Of a DNA stretch of 64,000 nt, positions 53,377 to 61,343 are shown in pieces. The stretch comes from Sorangium cellulosum So0157-2 (lineage in GTDB: Bacteria > Myxococcota_A > Polyangia > Polyangiales > Polyangiaceae), in the NCBI RefSeq assembly GCF_000418325.1, contig NC_021658.1, positions 9,438,001 to 9,502,000 of the forward strand. The letters run 5' to 3'. How positions within the stretch are numbered: the first letter of the stretch is position 1; each line of letters starts with the position of its first letter. Both the position numbers and the translations under genes were made by a program. Below the pieces are notes generated by a model. That model searched no databases. It saw only the letters and a program-made list of their open reading frames with translations, and had not been told where the DNA came from.

Positions 53377-53999
53377 CGGTCGCCCTCCGCGAGCCAGGAG
53401 GCAAGCACGTCATCCTTCTTGCAGCGCTCGACGAACGCGGCCTCCGCGCGCTGGAGCCGGCGTTTGACGGTCGCCACCGACACGTTGCAAGCGGCGGCCA
53501 CGTCCGCCAGCTCCTGGCCCTCGACGATCCGCAGCGTGAAGGCCAGCCGCTCGTCGGGATCGAGCGTCTCCAGGGCTCGGTAGAAGGCGCGCACCCCCTG
53601 CCGGGCCTCTGGATCGACGCTGGCCGCGATCTCCGGCAGCTCGTCGCTCGCGAAGAACGCGAGCCATCGGTGCCGCCGCTTCTTGCGGATCGCCTCGCGC
53701 GCGACGAAGACGGTGACGCTCGTGATGAACGGCTTCAGCGCCTCGGGCTCGCGCACGTCGTCGATGCGGGAGAACACCCGGGCGAACACGTCCTGCACGA
53801 GATCCTCCAGGGTCCGGAGATCGCCCAGGATGCGAAACAGCATCCGCTCGACGAGGCCCGCGTAAGCGTCGAGCAGGCGGCGCTCCGCCGCGGGATTCCG
53901 GGCGTGCAGGCCGCGCAGGACCTCGGACGAGGTGGGCTGCGCGCCGACAGGGAGATCCGGCGAGCGGGGCTTTCGGACGACGCGGAGGTGCGCGGACAT
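53367..53999 (-). CDS. ECF-type RNA polymerase sigma factor
   Basis: The 210-residue protein shows region 2 (LLDAYAGLVERMLFRILGDLRTLEDLVQDVFARVFSRIDDVREPEALKPFITSVTVFVAREAIRKKRRHR) and region 4 (LDPDERLAFTLRIVEGQELADVAAACNVSVATVKRRLQRAEAAF). It starts its own three-gene operon with the FecR-like protein and a barrel-like exported protein. A basic N-terminal extension of about 30 residues precedes region 2. It belongs to the FecI-like or related ECF groups in which a FecR-type protein is the regulator. Confidence 0.9.
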   Translation of the reverse strand: MSAHLRVVRKPRSPDLPVGAQPTSSEVLRGLHARNPAAERRLLDAYAGLVERMLFRILGDLRTLEDLVQDVFARVFSRIDDVREPEALKPFITSVTVFVAREAIRKKRRHRWLAFFASDELPEIAASVDPEARQGVRAFYRALETLDPDERLAFTLRIVEGQELADVAAACNVSVATVKRRLQRAEAAFVERCKKDDVLASWLAEGDRWT

Positions 54000-54161
54000 C
54001 GCGGTAGCCTCTAGATGGCCGGTCCCCGTCGCGACGGCTCAGCTCCGGCGTGGGAACGGGCCGAGCCTGCTCGGCACGGAGGCCGTGCTCACCGGCTTAC
54101 GCGCCGAGGTGGCGCAGGCCAGCCCGCGCGCGCCAGCTGGCGAGGTGACCGCGCGCCGGCG

Positions 54162-54866
54162 CTAGGGCTGCGTGCGCGGTCTCGAGCGCTCCCCGTGCGC
54201 TGCCAGGGCGGCGGCGCCCGCCCTGCGCTGCGCCAGGCAGAACCTGAGGCCCTCCCGCAGGCTGCGCATCGGGTTCAGCTCGTCGAAGGAGACGCCGATC
54301 GTCACGAGCGTCTCGGCGACGTGGCCGCCCAGCCCGGTGAGGACGCAGCGAGCGCCGAGGAGCTGCACCGCCTGGGCGAGCTTGACGAGGTGCTGGGCGG
54401 TCATCGAGTCGATGACCGTGACGCCGGTGAGGTCGAGGATCACCCACTCGACGTCGCTGTCGTCCGCCACGCGGGCGAGCAGCCGCTCCGTCACCTCGAC
54501 GGCCCGCATCGAGTCGATGAGCCCGACGAGCGGGAGCGTGAGGATGCCATGCCAGATATCGATGATCGGCACCGAGAGCTCCCGGATGGCGCACTCCTGG
54601 CGCTGGATGGTCTCCAGCTGGCTCTCGAGCTCGCGCTTGGAGGCAGCGAGCGCGGCGAGCGCCTGGGCGTTCTGCTCCGCGGTCGCGGAGAGCTCGGAGA
54701 GAAAGACCCGCAGCGCCTCCTCGACCACCCCGAAGGCATCCTGTTCGACGGCCCCGAGCTGCTTTAAGGCGAGCTCGACCTCTCCCGTCGACGCGAGCGC
54801 GACCGCATCGATGACGCGCTGCATCCGGCGCTCCTCGAAAGAGATCATGTTCTCGGATTCTTGCAT
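54162..54866 (-). CDS. RsbR-like STAS-domain protein
   Basis: This 234-residue protein has a helical N-terminal half (about 1-95) with a coiled-coil-like segment (AALAASKRELESQLETIQRQECAI) and a C-terminal STAS domain. The domain shows VPIIDIWHGILTLPLVGLID, WVILDLTGVTVIDSMTAQHLVKLAQAVQLLGARCVLTG and ETLVTIGVSFDEL. The phosphorylation position, Thr in Bacillus RsbR, is Ser154 here. Such proteins form stressosomes with RsbS and the kinase RsbT; neither partner is adjacent. An AGGAG site precedes the ATG at 54866. Confidence 0.88.
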   Translation of the reverse strand: MQESENMISFEERRMQRVIDAVALASTGEVELALKQLGAVEQDAFGVVEEALRVFLSELSATAEQNAQALAALAASKRELESQLETIQRQECAIRELSVPIIDIWHGILTLPLVGLIDSMRAVEVTERLLARVADDSDVEWVILDLTGVTVIDSMTAQHLVKLAQAVQLLGARCVLTGLGGHVAETLVTIGVSFDELNPMRSLREGLRFCLAQRRAGAAALAAHGERSRPRTQP

Positions 54867-55145
54867 GGGCTCCTGTGCGCTCTGCAGAGGTTGACCGGGG
54901 GCCTCGGTGCGATGTCGCTGCGGCGCGGCGCCGCCGGCGGCCTGCGCGCGGACGCGCTCGTAACGACGTCACCGCGCGCTGGACCACATGACCACACCTG
55001 TCCAGATATCCTGTCTCGCCGCTCGACGTGTGAATCTACCTTCGACCAACGTCAGACAGATAGCCCATCTTCATCGCGGCTGGAAGGAGCCTGCTCGCCC
55101 GGACGGCAGCGTCGAGGCCGCTCGCGCATCCCCGGCAGCCCGCGA

Positions 55146-57194
55146 TCAGTCGAGCGAGCGGGCGCAGCGGAACCCGGTCGAGACGTCGCCCGCCTCGCGG
55201 TCGAACGCCAGGCGGAAGGTCGACTTCGCCGTGCTCGCCGAGAAATCCCACGATCCGCCGCGGAGCACGCCCTTGCTGCCGGTCGCCGGCACCTGGGGAT
55301 CCGTCTGGGCGCCCTTCGCGTAGGCGCCTGGGTCCCAGCCGTCGGCCACCCATTCCCAGACGTTGCCCGCCATGTCGAGCGCGCCCGACGCGCTCGCCCC
55401 GGCCGTGGCCGATCCGACCTCCTGGGTGCCTTTGCCGAGCGCGCCGCAGCCCTGCCCGGAAGATCGCGACACGACCGCGTGCGCGCACCCCGGCGGCTCG
55501 TTGCCCCACGGGTACTCGCGGCCGTCGGCGCCGCGCGCGGCGTATTCCCACTCGGCCTCGGTCGGGAGCCGCTTGCCGACGAAGGCGCAGTACGCGGCCG
55601 CCTGCGCCTGATCGACGCAGGAGATCGGGTGCTGCGCCTTCGCGGGATCCGCCGCGGTGCAGAGCGCGCCGCGCTGCTCCACGTCCGCGTCGCTGGCGCG
55701 GGGGCCGTGCAGGCCGCTCGGCGTGCACCGGCCCGCGTCGACGCAGCGCTGGTAGGCGGCGACCGTGACCTCGGTGCGATCGAGGTCGAACGCGCGGGTC
55801 AGGGTGACCTCGTGGGGCGGCCGCTCGGATTTGCCGCCCTTGGCGCTGCCCATCGTGAACCGGCCCGCGGGCACCCGGACCATGTCCGGCGGGGGCGGCG
55901 CCTTGGCCGGCGGCGCGGTCAGGCCGCCGCGCGCGCGCGCCGGCAGCGCGCCGTCGGGGGCGCGGTGCCGGAAGAACGCGACGGCGCCCGCGCCGAGGGC
56001 GGCGGCCAGCGCGACGGCCGAGACGACCGCGGGCAAGAGACCGCGCCGCCGCGCGGCCCCCGCGGGCGCGGGCGCGGGCGCGGGCGGCGCGCCGGCGAGG
56101 CCGCGGGGCGCCTCCAGCGCGGATGCCGCGCCCGCCGGGCCCAGCGCGGCGACGGCCGCGCTCGCGTACGCCGTATCCGCCAGGCCCGGCGCCGCAGCCC
56201 CCGGCGCCGTGCTCGCCGCAGGCGCGGCCGCGCCGCCGGACGGGGCCGCGCCGACGGACGCGGCCGCCCCGGCCATGGCGGCCTCCAGCGCTCCCCAGAG
56301 CTCGCCCGCCGTGCGGTAGCGCTCGCGCGGCTCGACCGCGAGCGCGCGGCGCACCACCGCCTCGACGGCCTCGGGCGCGCTCACGCCCGCGCCGCGCAGG
56401 CTCGGGCGGAACGCCGGATCGGTCGCGGCGATGTAGAGCTGCGTGACGTCGCTCCCGAGGAGGGCGCGGCTGCCCGACGCCACCTCGATGAGCACCAGGG
56501 CGAGCGCGAAGACATCGGTCCACGGCCCGGTCGCGCCGAAGCGCTGGTGGAACTGCTCCGGCGCGCCGTAGTGGACGGTGAAGGCCCGGAGGGCGCTGCC
56601 CGTCTCGGCCATCGCCTGCGTCATGCTCGAGAGCTCGCCGAGCACCTTGGCGATGCCGAAGTCGAGGACCTTCAGCGTGCGCCGGCCGCCGATGTCCGCG
56701 AGGAACAGGTTCGCGGGCTTGATGTCGCGGTGGGCGACGCCCTGCGCGTGCGCGACCTCGAGCGCGCGCGCCGCGGGCGCGAGCAGGGCGATCGCCTCGG
56801 CGAGGGGGCGCGCCGCCCCGCCGCGGGCGCGCCGCGCGGCGATGTCGTGGTCGAGCGGGGCGCCCTCGAGCCACTCGAGCACGAGGTAGGGCGTCCACTC
56901 GCCCGACGGCGAGACCGCGGCGCCCGTGTCGAGGGCCTGCACGATGCCGGCGCTCGCGCGGGAGAGGCGGTGGAGGAGCCGGCCCTCGTTGAGGAGCATC
57001 CGCTGGAACGCCTCGCGCTCGGCCGGCGCCAGCGATCCGAGCAGCTTCAGGCACTTGACCGCGACCGGCTCGTCGAACCCGAGGTGATGGCCGCGGTAGA
57101 CGACCCCGAACCCGCCCTCGCCGACCACGGCGTCGAGCCGGTATTTGCCGCCGATCGTCGCGCCCACCCAGCCGAAGGGATCCGAAGGTGCCAT
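55146..57194 (-). CDS. Membrane Ser/Thr kinase fused to FGE-sulfatase-type domain
   Basis: The 682-residue protein starts with a Hanks-type kinase (GEGGFGVVY, Lys47, HRDIKPAN with Asp157, DFG 178-180; about 15-300). An Ala-rich linker, a membrane helix (about 388-410, LLPAVVSAVALAAALGAGAVAFF) and an outer FGE-sulfatase/SUMF1-like domain (about 440-680) follow. The outer domain keeps MVRVPAGRFTMGS, RLPTEAEWEYAARG, GNVWEWVADGW and GFRCAR but lacks the catalytic cysteine pair in RGGSWDFSASTAKSTFRLA. It probably senses a ligand outside and signals through the kinase. It is a topological variant of the cytoplasmic fusion at 9383-11167. Confidence 0.9.
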   Translation of the reverse strand: MAPSDPFGWVGATIGGKYRLDAVVGEGGFGVVYRGHHLGFDEPVAVKCLKLLGSLAPAEREAFQRMLLNEGRLLHRLSRASAGIVQALDTGAAVSPSGEWTPYLVLEWLEGAPLDHDIAARRARGGAARPLAEAIALLAPAARALEVAHAQGVAHRDIKPANLFLADIGGRRTLKVLDFGIAKVLGELSSMTQAMAETGSALRAFTVHYGAPEQFHQRFGATGPWTDVFALALVLIEVASGSRALLGSDVTQLYIAATDPAFRPSLRGAGVSAPEAVEAVVRRALAVEPRERYRTAGELWGALEAAMAGAAASVGAAPSGGAAAPAASTAPGAAAPGLADTAYASAAVAALGPAGAASALEAPRGLAGAPPAPAPAPAGAARRRGLLPAVVSAVALAAALGAGAVAFFRHRAPDGALPARARGGLTAPPAKAPPPPDMVRVPAGRFTMGSAKGGKSERPPHEVTLTRAFDLDRTEVTVAAYQRCVDAGRCTPSGLHGPRASDADVEQRGALCTAADPAKAQHPISCVDQAQAAAYCAFVGKRLPTEAEWEYAARGADGREYPWGNEPPGCAHAVVSRSSGQGCGALGKGTQEVGSATAGASASGALDMAGNVWEWVADGWDPGAYAKGAQTDPQVPATGSKGVLRGGSWDFSASTAKSTFRLAFDREAGDVSTGFRCARSLD

Positions 57195-57278
57195 CTCGCG
57201 GCGCGAGTCTACACCGGGCGCTGCGGCCGCGCGGAGATCATGCCATCATCGCGCGTGGTCCGCGCGTGAGTCGTGCGG

Positions 57279-57338
57279 TGATCACGCGGCGATCACGCGG
57301 CGATCACGCGGTGATCACGCGGTGATCACCGCGTGATC
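57279..57338. repeat. Array of 11-bp GATCACGCGG units ending in a 26-bp palindrome
   Basis: Five units of (T/C)GATCACGCGG recur every 11 bp from 57279 to 57333, about one helical turn. The end of the array forms a perfect 26-bp palindrome (57313-57338). It lies between the leftward kinase and patatin genes, close to the kinase start. It could be a multi-site operator or a simple repeat. Confidence 0.8.
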
Positions 57339-57417
57339 GCGCACGGAGGCCTCAGTCGCGCTCATCGCGTTTCGACGCCCGAGAGGTGCGGCCGCTCCCG
57401 AAGGAGGCCTGTGTCCC

Positions 57418-58704
57418 TCAGCCCCCTTCGCGCGCCCGCGCCTCGAACCCGCCAAAGCTCAGCGCCCGCTCGAAGAACGCGCACAGCTCCTCGTGCCGCG
57501 CCCGCGCGTCCGCGCGGCCTATCTCGATGAGCCGCCCCGCGAACTCCCCATCGAACAGCAGGTACGACAGGAAGTCGGCCTCGCGCTGCTCGTCCCCCTC
57601 GGCGAGGCGCCGCATCACGCGGCCGAGCACGCTCGTGGTCCGCGCGCGGAACGCCGGCGAGCGCACGAACTCCGCCGCCAGGCTGCCGATGTCCTTGGAG
57701 GCGCGGATGAGCAGCGACCGCAGCGGCCGGAGCGAGCGCCCCGGCGGGAGCCCGAGCTCCTCGTTCAGCCCGTCGACGAAGCCTTCCCCGTAGCGGCGCC
57801 GCCCCGCCTCCAGGATGCCGTTGATGCTCTCCAGGCGCGCCAGGTCGTTGTCGATCCGATCGAGCATCAGCGCGTTCAGCGTCTTCCCGAGCAGGAAGAG
57901 CGGCCCGGGGAAGCCCGGCGCGTCGCGCTCGGGCGCGGCCGAGGCGGGCTCGATGTACCGCGGGTTCACGACGATCACGCCGTCGGCCCCGAGGCGCCGC
58001 GCCGGCGAGAGCGGGACGTTCTGGCGCAGCCCGCCGTCGCAGTAGAGCTCGCCGTCGATGTTCACCGGGCGGAACAGGATGGGCAGCGCCGACGAGGCGA
58101 GCGCGTGCTCGGCGCGGATCGCGGTGGCGCGCGGGGAGATCGTCGGGTCGTGGCTCCAGGGCGGCAGGCCGGGCTCGCGGCGGTGGACGAAGACGACGGT
58201 GCGGCCGCTCTTGACCAGCGTCGTCGACACGGTGACGGCCGACAGCAGCCCTCGCTCCAGGTGGCCGTCGATCCGCTCGAAGGGGACGGCCTCCGCGATC
58301 TGCCGTTCGAGGCCCGACGTGTCGAGGAGCGAGGCGTGGCCGCCGCTCGCGGGCGCGCCCGCGGCGCCGCCGCGGAGCAGGTCGTGCCCGACCGCGAGCA
58401 CGCCGCGCACGTCGAGGCGCACGAGGTCGTCGATGCGCAGGCGCGTCCACACCGCGGCGAGCCGCCGCGCTCGGCTCCGCGCCTCGTCCGCGAACGCGGC
58501 GAGCCCGCACACGTTGATGGCGCCCACCGAGGTGCCGCACAGGATGTCGAGCGGCGCCTCGCGGCCGAGGTCGCGCGAGACCTCCTCGAGGATGTGCTGC
58601 ACGACGCCGACCTCGTAAGCGCCGCGCGCGGCGCCGCCGGCCAGGACGAGCGCGATCTTGGGGGCGCGGCCATACCGGGTCGATACGGGCGAGGCGTTGG
58701 CCAT
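57418..58704 (-). CDS. Patatin-like phospholipase
   Basis: This 428-residue lipid acyl hydrolase belongs to the patatin family. The oxyanion loop is GGAARGAYEVGV (about 23-34), the catalytic Ser59 lies in GTSVG, and Asp223 lies in DGG. Residues between these carry an inserted helical part (RGGAAGAPASGGHAS). The C-terminal 150 residues form a helical region seen in long bacterial patatins. No signal peptide is evident, so it is cytoplasmic or exported by another route. The ATG at 58704 is chosen because the frame upstream has no recognisable content. It is divergent from plsY. Confidence 0.9.
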   Translation of the reverse strand: MANASPVSTRYGRAPKIALVLAGGAARGAYEVGVVQHILEEVSRDLGREAPLDILCGTSVGAINVCGLAAFADEARSRARRLAAVWTRLRIDDLVRLDVRGVLAVGHDLLRGGAAGAPASGGHASLLDTSGLERQIAEAVPFERIDGHLERGLLSAVTVSTTLVKSGRTVVFVHRREPGLPPWSHDPTISPRATAIRAEHALASSALPILFRPVNIDGELYCDGGLRQNVPLSPARRLGADGVIVVNPRYIEPASAAPERDAPGFPGPLFLLGKTLNALMLDRIDNDLARLESINGILEAGRRRYGEGFVDGLNEELGLPPGRSLRPLRSLLIRASKDIGSLAAEFVRSPAFRARTTSVLGRVMRRLAEGDEQREADFLSYLLFDGEFAGRLIEIGRADARARHEELCAFFERALSFGGFEARAREGG

Positions 58705-58833
58705 GGTCGCAGAGTACCACGATCGCCCGCGCGACACCGACCCTGAAAAGCGCGCCTCGCGCGGCGCCATGCTACACACCCATGGTCGTGGCCGTGGCCA
58801 TGGCGCGCACGCGCGCGGACACGGAGGCGCCCG

Positions 58834-59490
58834 ATGACGGCAATCTACCTCGTCCTTGCCTACCTCCTCGGAGCGATCCCGACAGGCTACCTCTTTGCGC
58901 GGTTCGTCAAAGGCGTGGAGCTCCGCGCCATGGGCTCGGGGAACATCGGCGCCACGAACGTCCTTCGCGCGTTCGGCTGGCGGCCCGGGCTGGCCGTCCT
59001 GGCCGCGGACATGGCGAAGGGCGCGCTCGTCGCCGGTCCCCTCGCGTCATGGCTCTCCGCCGCGCCGGGCGGGTGGGTCGCGGCGGCGGGCGGCCTCACC
59101 GCGGTGCTGGGCCACGACTACACCGTGTTCCTCGGGATGCGGGGCGGCAAGGGCGTCGCGACGTCCTGCGGTGTGCTGCTCGTGCTGGCGCCGCGGGCCA
59201 CGCTCGCCACGCTCGCCGTCTTCGCGATCGTCGTGCGGGCGACCCGCATGGTCTCGGCCGGCTCCCTGGCCGGCACGCTCGCCTTGCCGGCGCTCCTCTG
59301 GCTCCTCGGCGAGCGGGGCGCCCCGGTGCTGTGCCTCTCGCTCCTCCTCTGCGCCTTCATCTGGCTGAAGCACATCCCGAACCTGCGGCGGATCCTCGCG
59401 GGCACCGAGAGCACCCTCTCCTTCGGGAAGCGGCCCGACGGCGGCGCGAGCGCCGGCGCGCCGCGCGAGGGCGAGGGCGAGCGGCGCTGA
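58834..59490 (+). CDS. plsY: Acyl-phosphate:glycerol-3-phosphate acyltransferase
   Basis: The 218-residue inner-membrane protein makes lysophosphatidic acid from acyl-phosphate, the first step in membrane phospholipid synthesis. It has the five-helix PlsY pattern: YLLGAIPTGYLFAR, GSGNIGATNVLRAFGW, AGGLTAVLGHDYTVFLGMRGGKGVATSCGVLLVLAP and FIWLKHIPNLRRILAGTESTL. The GSGNxGATN and GGKGVA loops are the catalytic and binding signatures. A polar Ala/Glu-rich tail of about 20 residues is added. The start MTAIYLVLAYLLG is supported by the N-terminal helix. Confidence 0.95.
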   Translation: MTAIYLVLAYLLGAIPTGYLFARFVKGVELRAMGSGNIGATNVLRAFGWRPGLAVLAADMAKGALVAGPLASWLSAAPGGWVAAAGGLTAVLGHDYTVFLGMRGGKGVATSCGVLLVLAPRATLATLAVFAIVVRATRMVSAGSLAGTLALPALLWLLGERGAPVLCLSLLLCAFIWLKHIPNLRRILAGTESTLSFGKRPDGGASAGAPREGEGERR

Positions 59491-59526
59491 CGCCGCCGGC
59501 CGGCCGGGGCCGCGCGCCTCGCCAGC

Positions 59527-60645
59527 TCACTTGGTGATCGTCTTCGCGTAGATCACCGCGCCTTGCGTGTCGATGAACTCGAAGCGCAGCGCGCTCTCCT
59601 CGAACTCCAGGTAAGCGAAGGCCTCGGTCTCGTCGTTATAGAAGAGCTGCCCGGGCTCGTTCGGGGCCGAGGCCAGCCTCGGGCGGGTCTTCGAGCCGCT
59701 GCCGCTGACGGCGAAATAGGTATCCGGGCAGAGCTCGTCGCGCCCCTTGTCGATGAGCTCGAGATTGTGGTCGTGGCCGCACATGTACATGTCGGCCCCG
59801 CAGTAGATCGCGCGCTGCATGGCGAACATCCCCTCCAGCCCGAGCTGCTGATTGTCGGCGGCGTGAGCGCCCGACGTGTAGCGGGGGTGATGGCCGAAGA
59901 CGATCTTCCACCGGGCGTCCGAGGCGGCGACCCGCGCGCTCATGTCGACCGCTTGTTCATCGGAGGTGAAGTCGACGGTATCGATGCCGAAGAGATGGAC
60001 GTGCCCGACGCGGACATCGTAATACGCAGCGGGCATGCGCCATTTGTCGGTCATGCGCGTTCCCGGCCCGTCGCCCACCGGCAGCAGCGAGTAATCGATC
60101 TGCGCCTGCCGCACGCCGCTGCTGCTGGGGCCGTGATCGTGGTTGCCGAGGACCGCGTAGAACGGGAGGCCGTTCAGGCCCGGTCGATCGTACGGCTGCT
60201 CGAACTTCGGCCCCCATTGCGCGTCGCCGGCATCGAGCACGCCGTGATCGTAGAAGTTGTCGCCGTTCATCATCACGGCGTGACAGCCCCCCACCGCGAG
60301 GCACTTCTCGCTCATGCGATCGGCGACCTGGTGCTGCGCGAGGTTGCCCTCGCCGGTGTCGCCGATCGCGATGATCCTCACGACCCTGGACGGCTCGCCC
60401 ACGGCGCCGTCGACCTCGGCGCCCCCATCGACCTCGGCGCCCCCCTCGTCCGTGGCGCCGCTCGGCGCGCCACCGCTGCCCTCGCCGCTCGAGCGGCCGC
60501 CCGCGCCCTCCGGCGCGACGCCGACGGGGGGCGTCACGCTGTCCGCGACACCACAGCCTGCGCCCGAGGCGACGGCCGGCAACGCGCAGAGGGCGAGGAC
60601 CGCAAAAGACCGGAAAGCGTCGGAGAAACGACAGAGATGTGCCAT
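59527..60645 (-). CDS. Exported purple-acid-phosphatase-like metallophosphatase
   Basis: This 372-residue protein has a signal peptide/lipobox-like start (FAVLALCALPAVASGAGC), then a Gly/Ala/Glu linker. The calcineurin-like metallophosphoesterase core has all metal motifs: AIGDTGEGN, MMNGDNFYDHG, VLGNHDHG, VFGHHPRY and CGHDHNLELI. The wide spacing resembles acid phosphatases. It probably removes phosphate from external organic compounds. A TAGAAT -10-like box lies 8 bp before the ATG. It is divergent from the gene at 60782. Confidence 0.88.
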   Translation of the reverse strand: MAHLCRFSDAFRSFAVLALCALPAVASGAGCGVADSVTPPVGVAPEGAGGRSSGEGSGGAPSGATDEGGAEVDGGAEVDGAVGEPSRVVRIIAIGDTGEGNLAQHQVADRMSEKCLAVGGCHAVMMNGDNFYDHGVLDAGDAQWGPKFEQPYDRPGLNGLPFYAVLGNHDHGPSSSGVRQAQIDYSLLPVGDGPGTRMTDKWRMPAAYYDVRVGHVHLFGIDTVDFTSDEQAVDMSARVAASDARWKIVFGHHPRYTSGAHAADNQQLGLEGMFAMQRAIYCGADMYMCGHDHNLELIDKGRDELCPDTYFAVSGSGSKTRPRLASAPNEPGQLFYNDETEAFAYLEFEESALRFEFIDTQGAVIYAKTITK

Positions 60646-60676
60646 CGGCGCGCATTCTAGCCGGCGCCGTTTTCGC

Positions 60677-60705
60677 TTGACAGCTGCAAGGCGTCCATCT
60701 ATCGA
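60677..60705 (+). promoter_or_regulatory. Strong sigma-70-type promoter
   Basis: TTGACA (60677-60682), a 17-bp spacer and TATCGA (60700-60705) give a perfect -35 and a near-consensus -10 at ideal spacing, which is striking in this GC-rich DNA. Transcription would begin near 60712 and read into the small gene at 60782 and the methyltransferase. Confidence 0.6.
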
Positions 60706-60708
60706 AGT

Positions 60709-60723
60709 TGAACATCACTTTCA
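60709..60723. promoter_or_regulatory. Fur-like 7-1-7 inverted repeat over the start site
   Basis: TGAACAT-C-ACTTTCA has the 7-1-7 form of Fur/Zur-type boxes with outer TGAA/TTCA arms matching. It covers the predicted start of transcription, where a repressor would act. It is AT-rich in a GC-rich context. Confidence 0.4.
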
Positions 60724-60781
60724 ATATCAACAACGGAGCCCACGTGAGCCGAGAGATGCCCCCTGCCCCGAGCCCGTCGCC

Positions 60782-61279
60782 ATGCGCAGCGCGCGCCGCT
60801 TTCTCCGGGTCCGACGCGCCCCAGGCGGGGCTCTCGTGAGCGCGCGCGCGCCGCTCGCCGTGGATCCCCCGCGCCGGACCGATCCCGCGCGCCCCGCGGA
60901 GCGCGCGCGTGATGACGGCTGGCCGCCGCCGCCGCACGATCCTCGCGAGCGCGAGCTCGCCCTGGTCGTCGCGGGCTGGGAGGTGCGCCTCTTCGTCGGG
61001 CGGAAGTTCGAGTACTTCGTCGCGCGCGGCTTCTGGCACCTCCAGCTCTGGCACCCGGAGGCGCGCGTCTCGGTGCTGACGCCCTCGCGGCTCACGCGCG
61101 GGCTCTACGAGGCGTACCCGATCGCGAACTGGAAGGCGCAGGCGCCCGACTACGACAAGCTCGTGACGCTCCTCGGCGGCCTGTTCGCGGCGAAGCTCCC
61201 GGAGAAGGCCGCGGTGCTGCGCCTCGAGCGCGCGCTCGTCGACGAGGTCGTCCGCGGCAGCGGCGGGGTGCCGTCGTGA
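60782..61279 (+). CDS. Hypothetical protein next to a methyltransferase
   Basis: From the ATG at 60782 the protein has 165 residues; the GTG at 60836 is another possible start. The first 50 residues are basic and Pro-rich. The conserved-looking part begins RERELALVVAGWEVRLFVGRKFEYFVARGFWHLQLWHPEARVSVL and ends NWKAQAPDYDKLVTLLGGLFAAKLPEKAAVL. No family is recognised. It lies 64 bp upstream of the LCM-type methyltransferase and is read from the strong promoter, so it may share its pathway. Confidence 0.55.
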   Translation: MRSARRFLRVRRAPGGALVSARAPLAVDPPRRTDPARPAERARDDGWPPPPHDPRERELALVVAGWEVRLFVGRKFEYFVARGFWHLQLWHPEARVSVLTPSRLTRGLYEAYPIANWKAQAPDYDKLVTLLGGLFAAKLPEKAAVLRLERALVDEVVRGSGGVPS

Positions 61280-61343
61280 CGCGCCGGCCCCCGGGGGTGC
61301 GCTCGCTCGCGCGGCCCCGCGCCCCGCGCCGCGCGGAGGGCGC

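Noticed and set aside
57279..57338. Possible CRISPR-like array
   Set aside because: Units are only 11 bp and directly adjacent, without unique spacers, and no cas genes are present.
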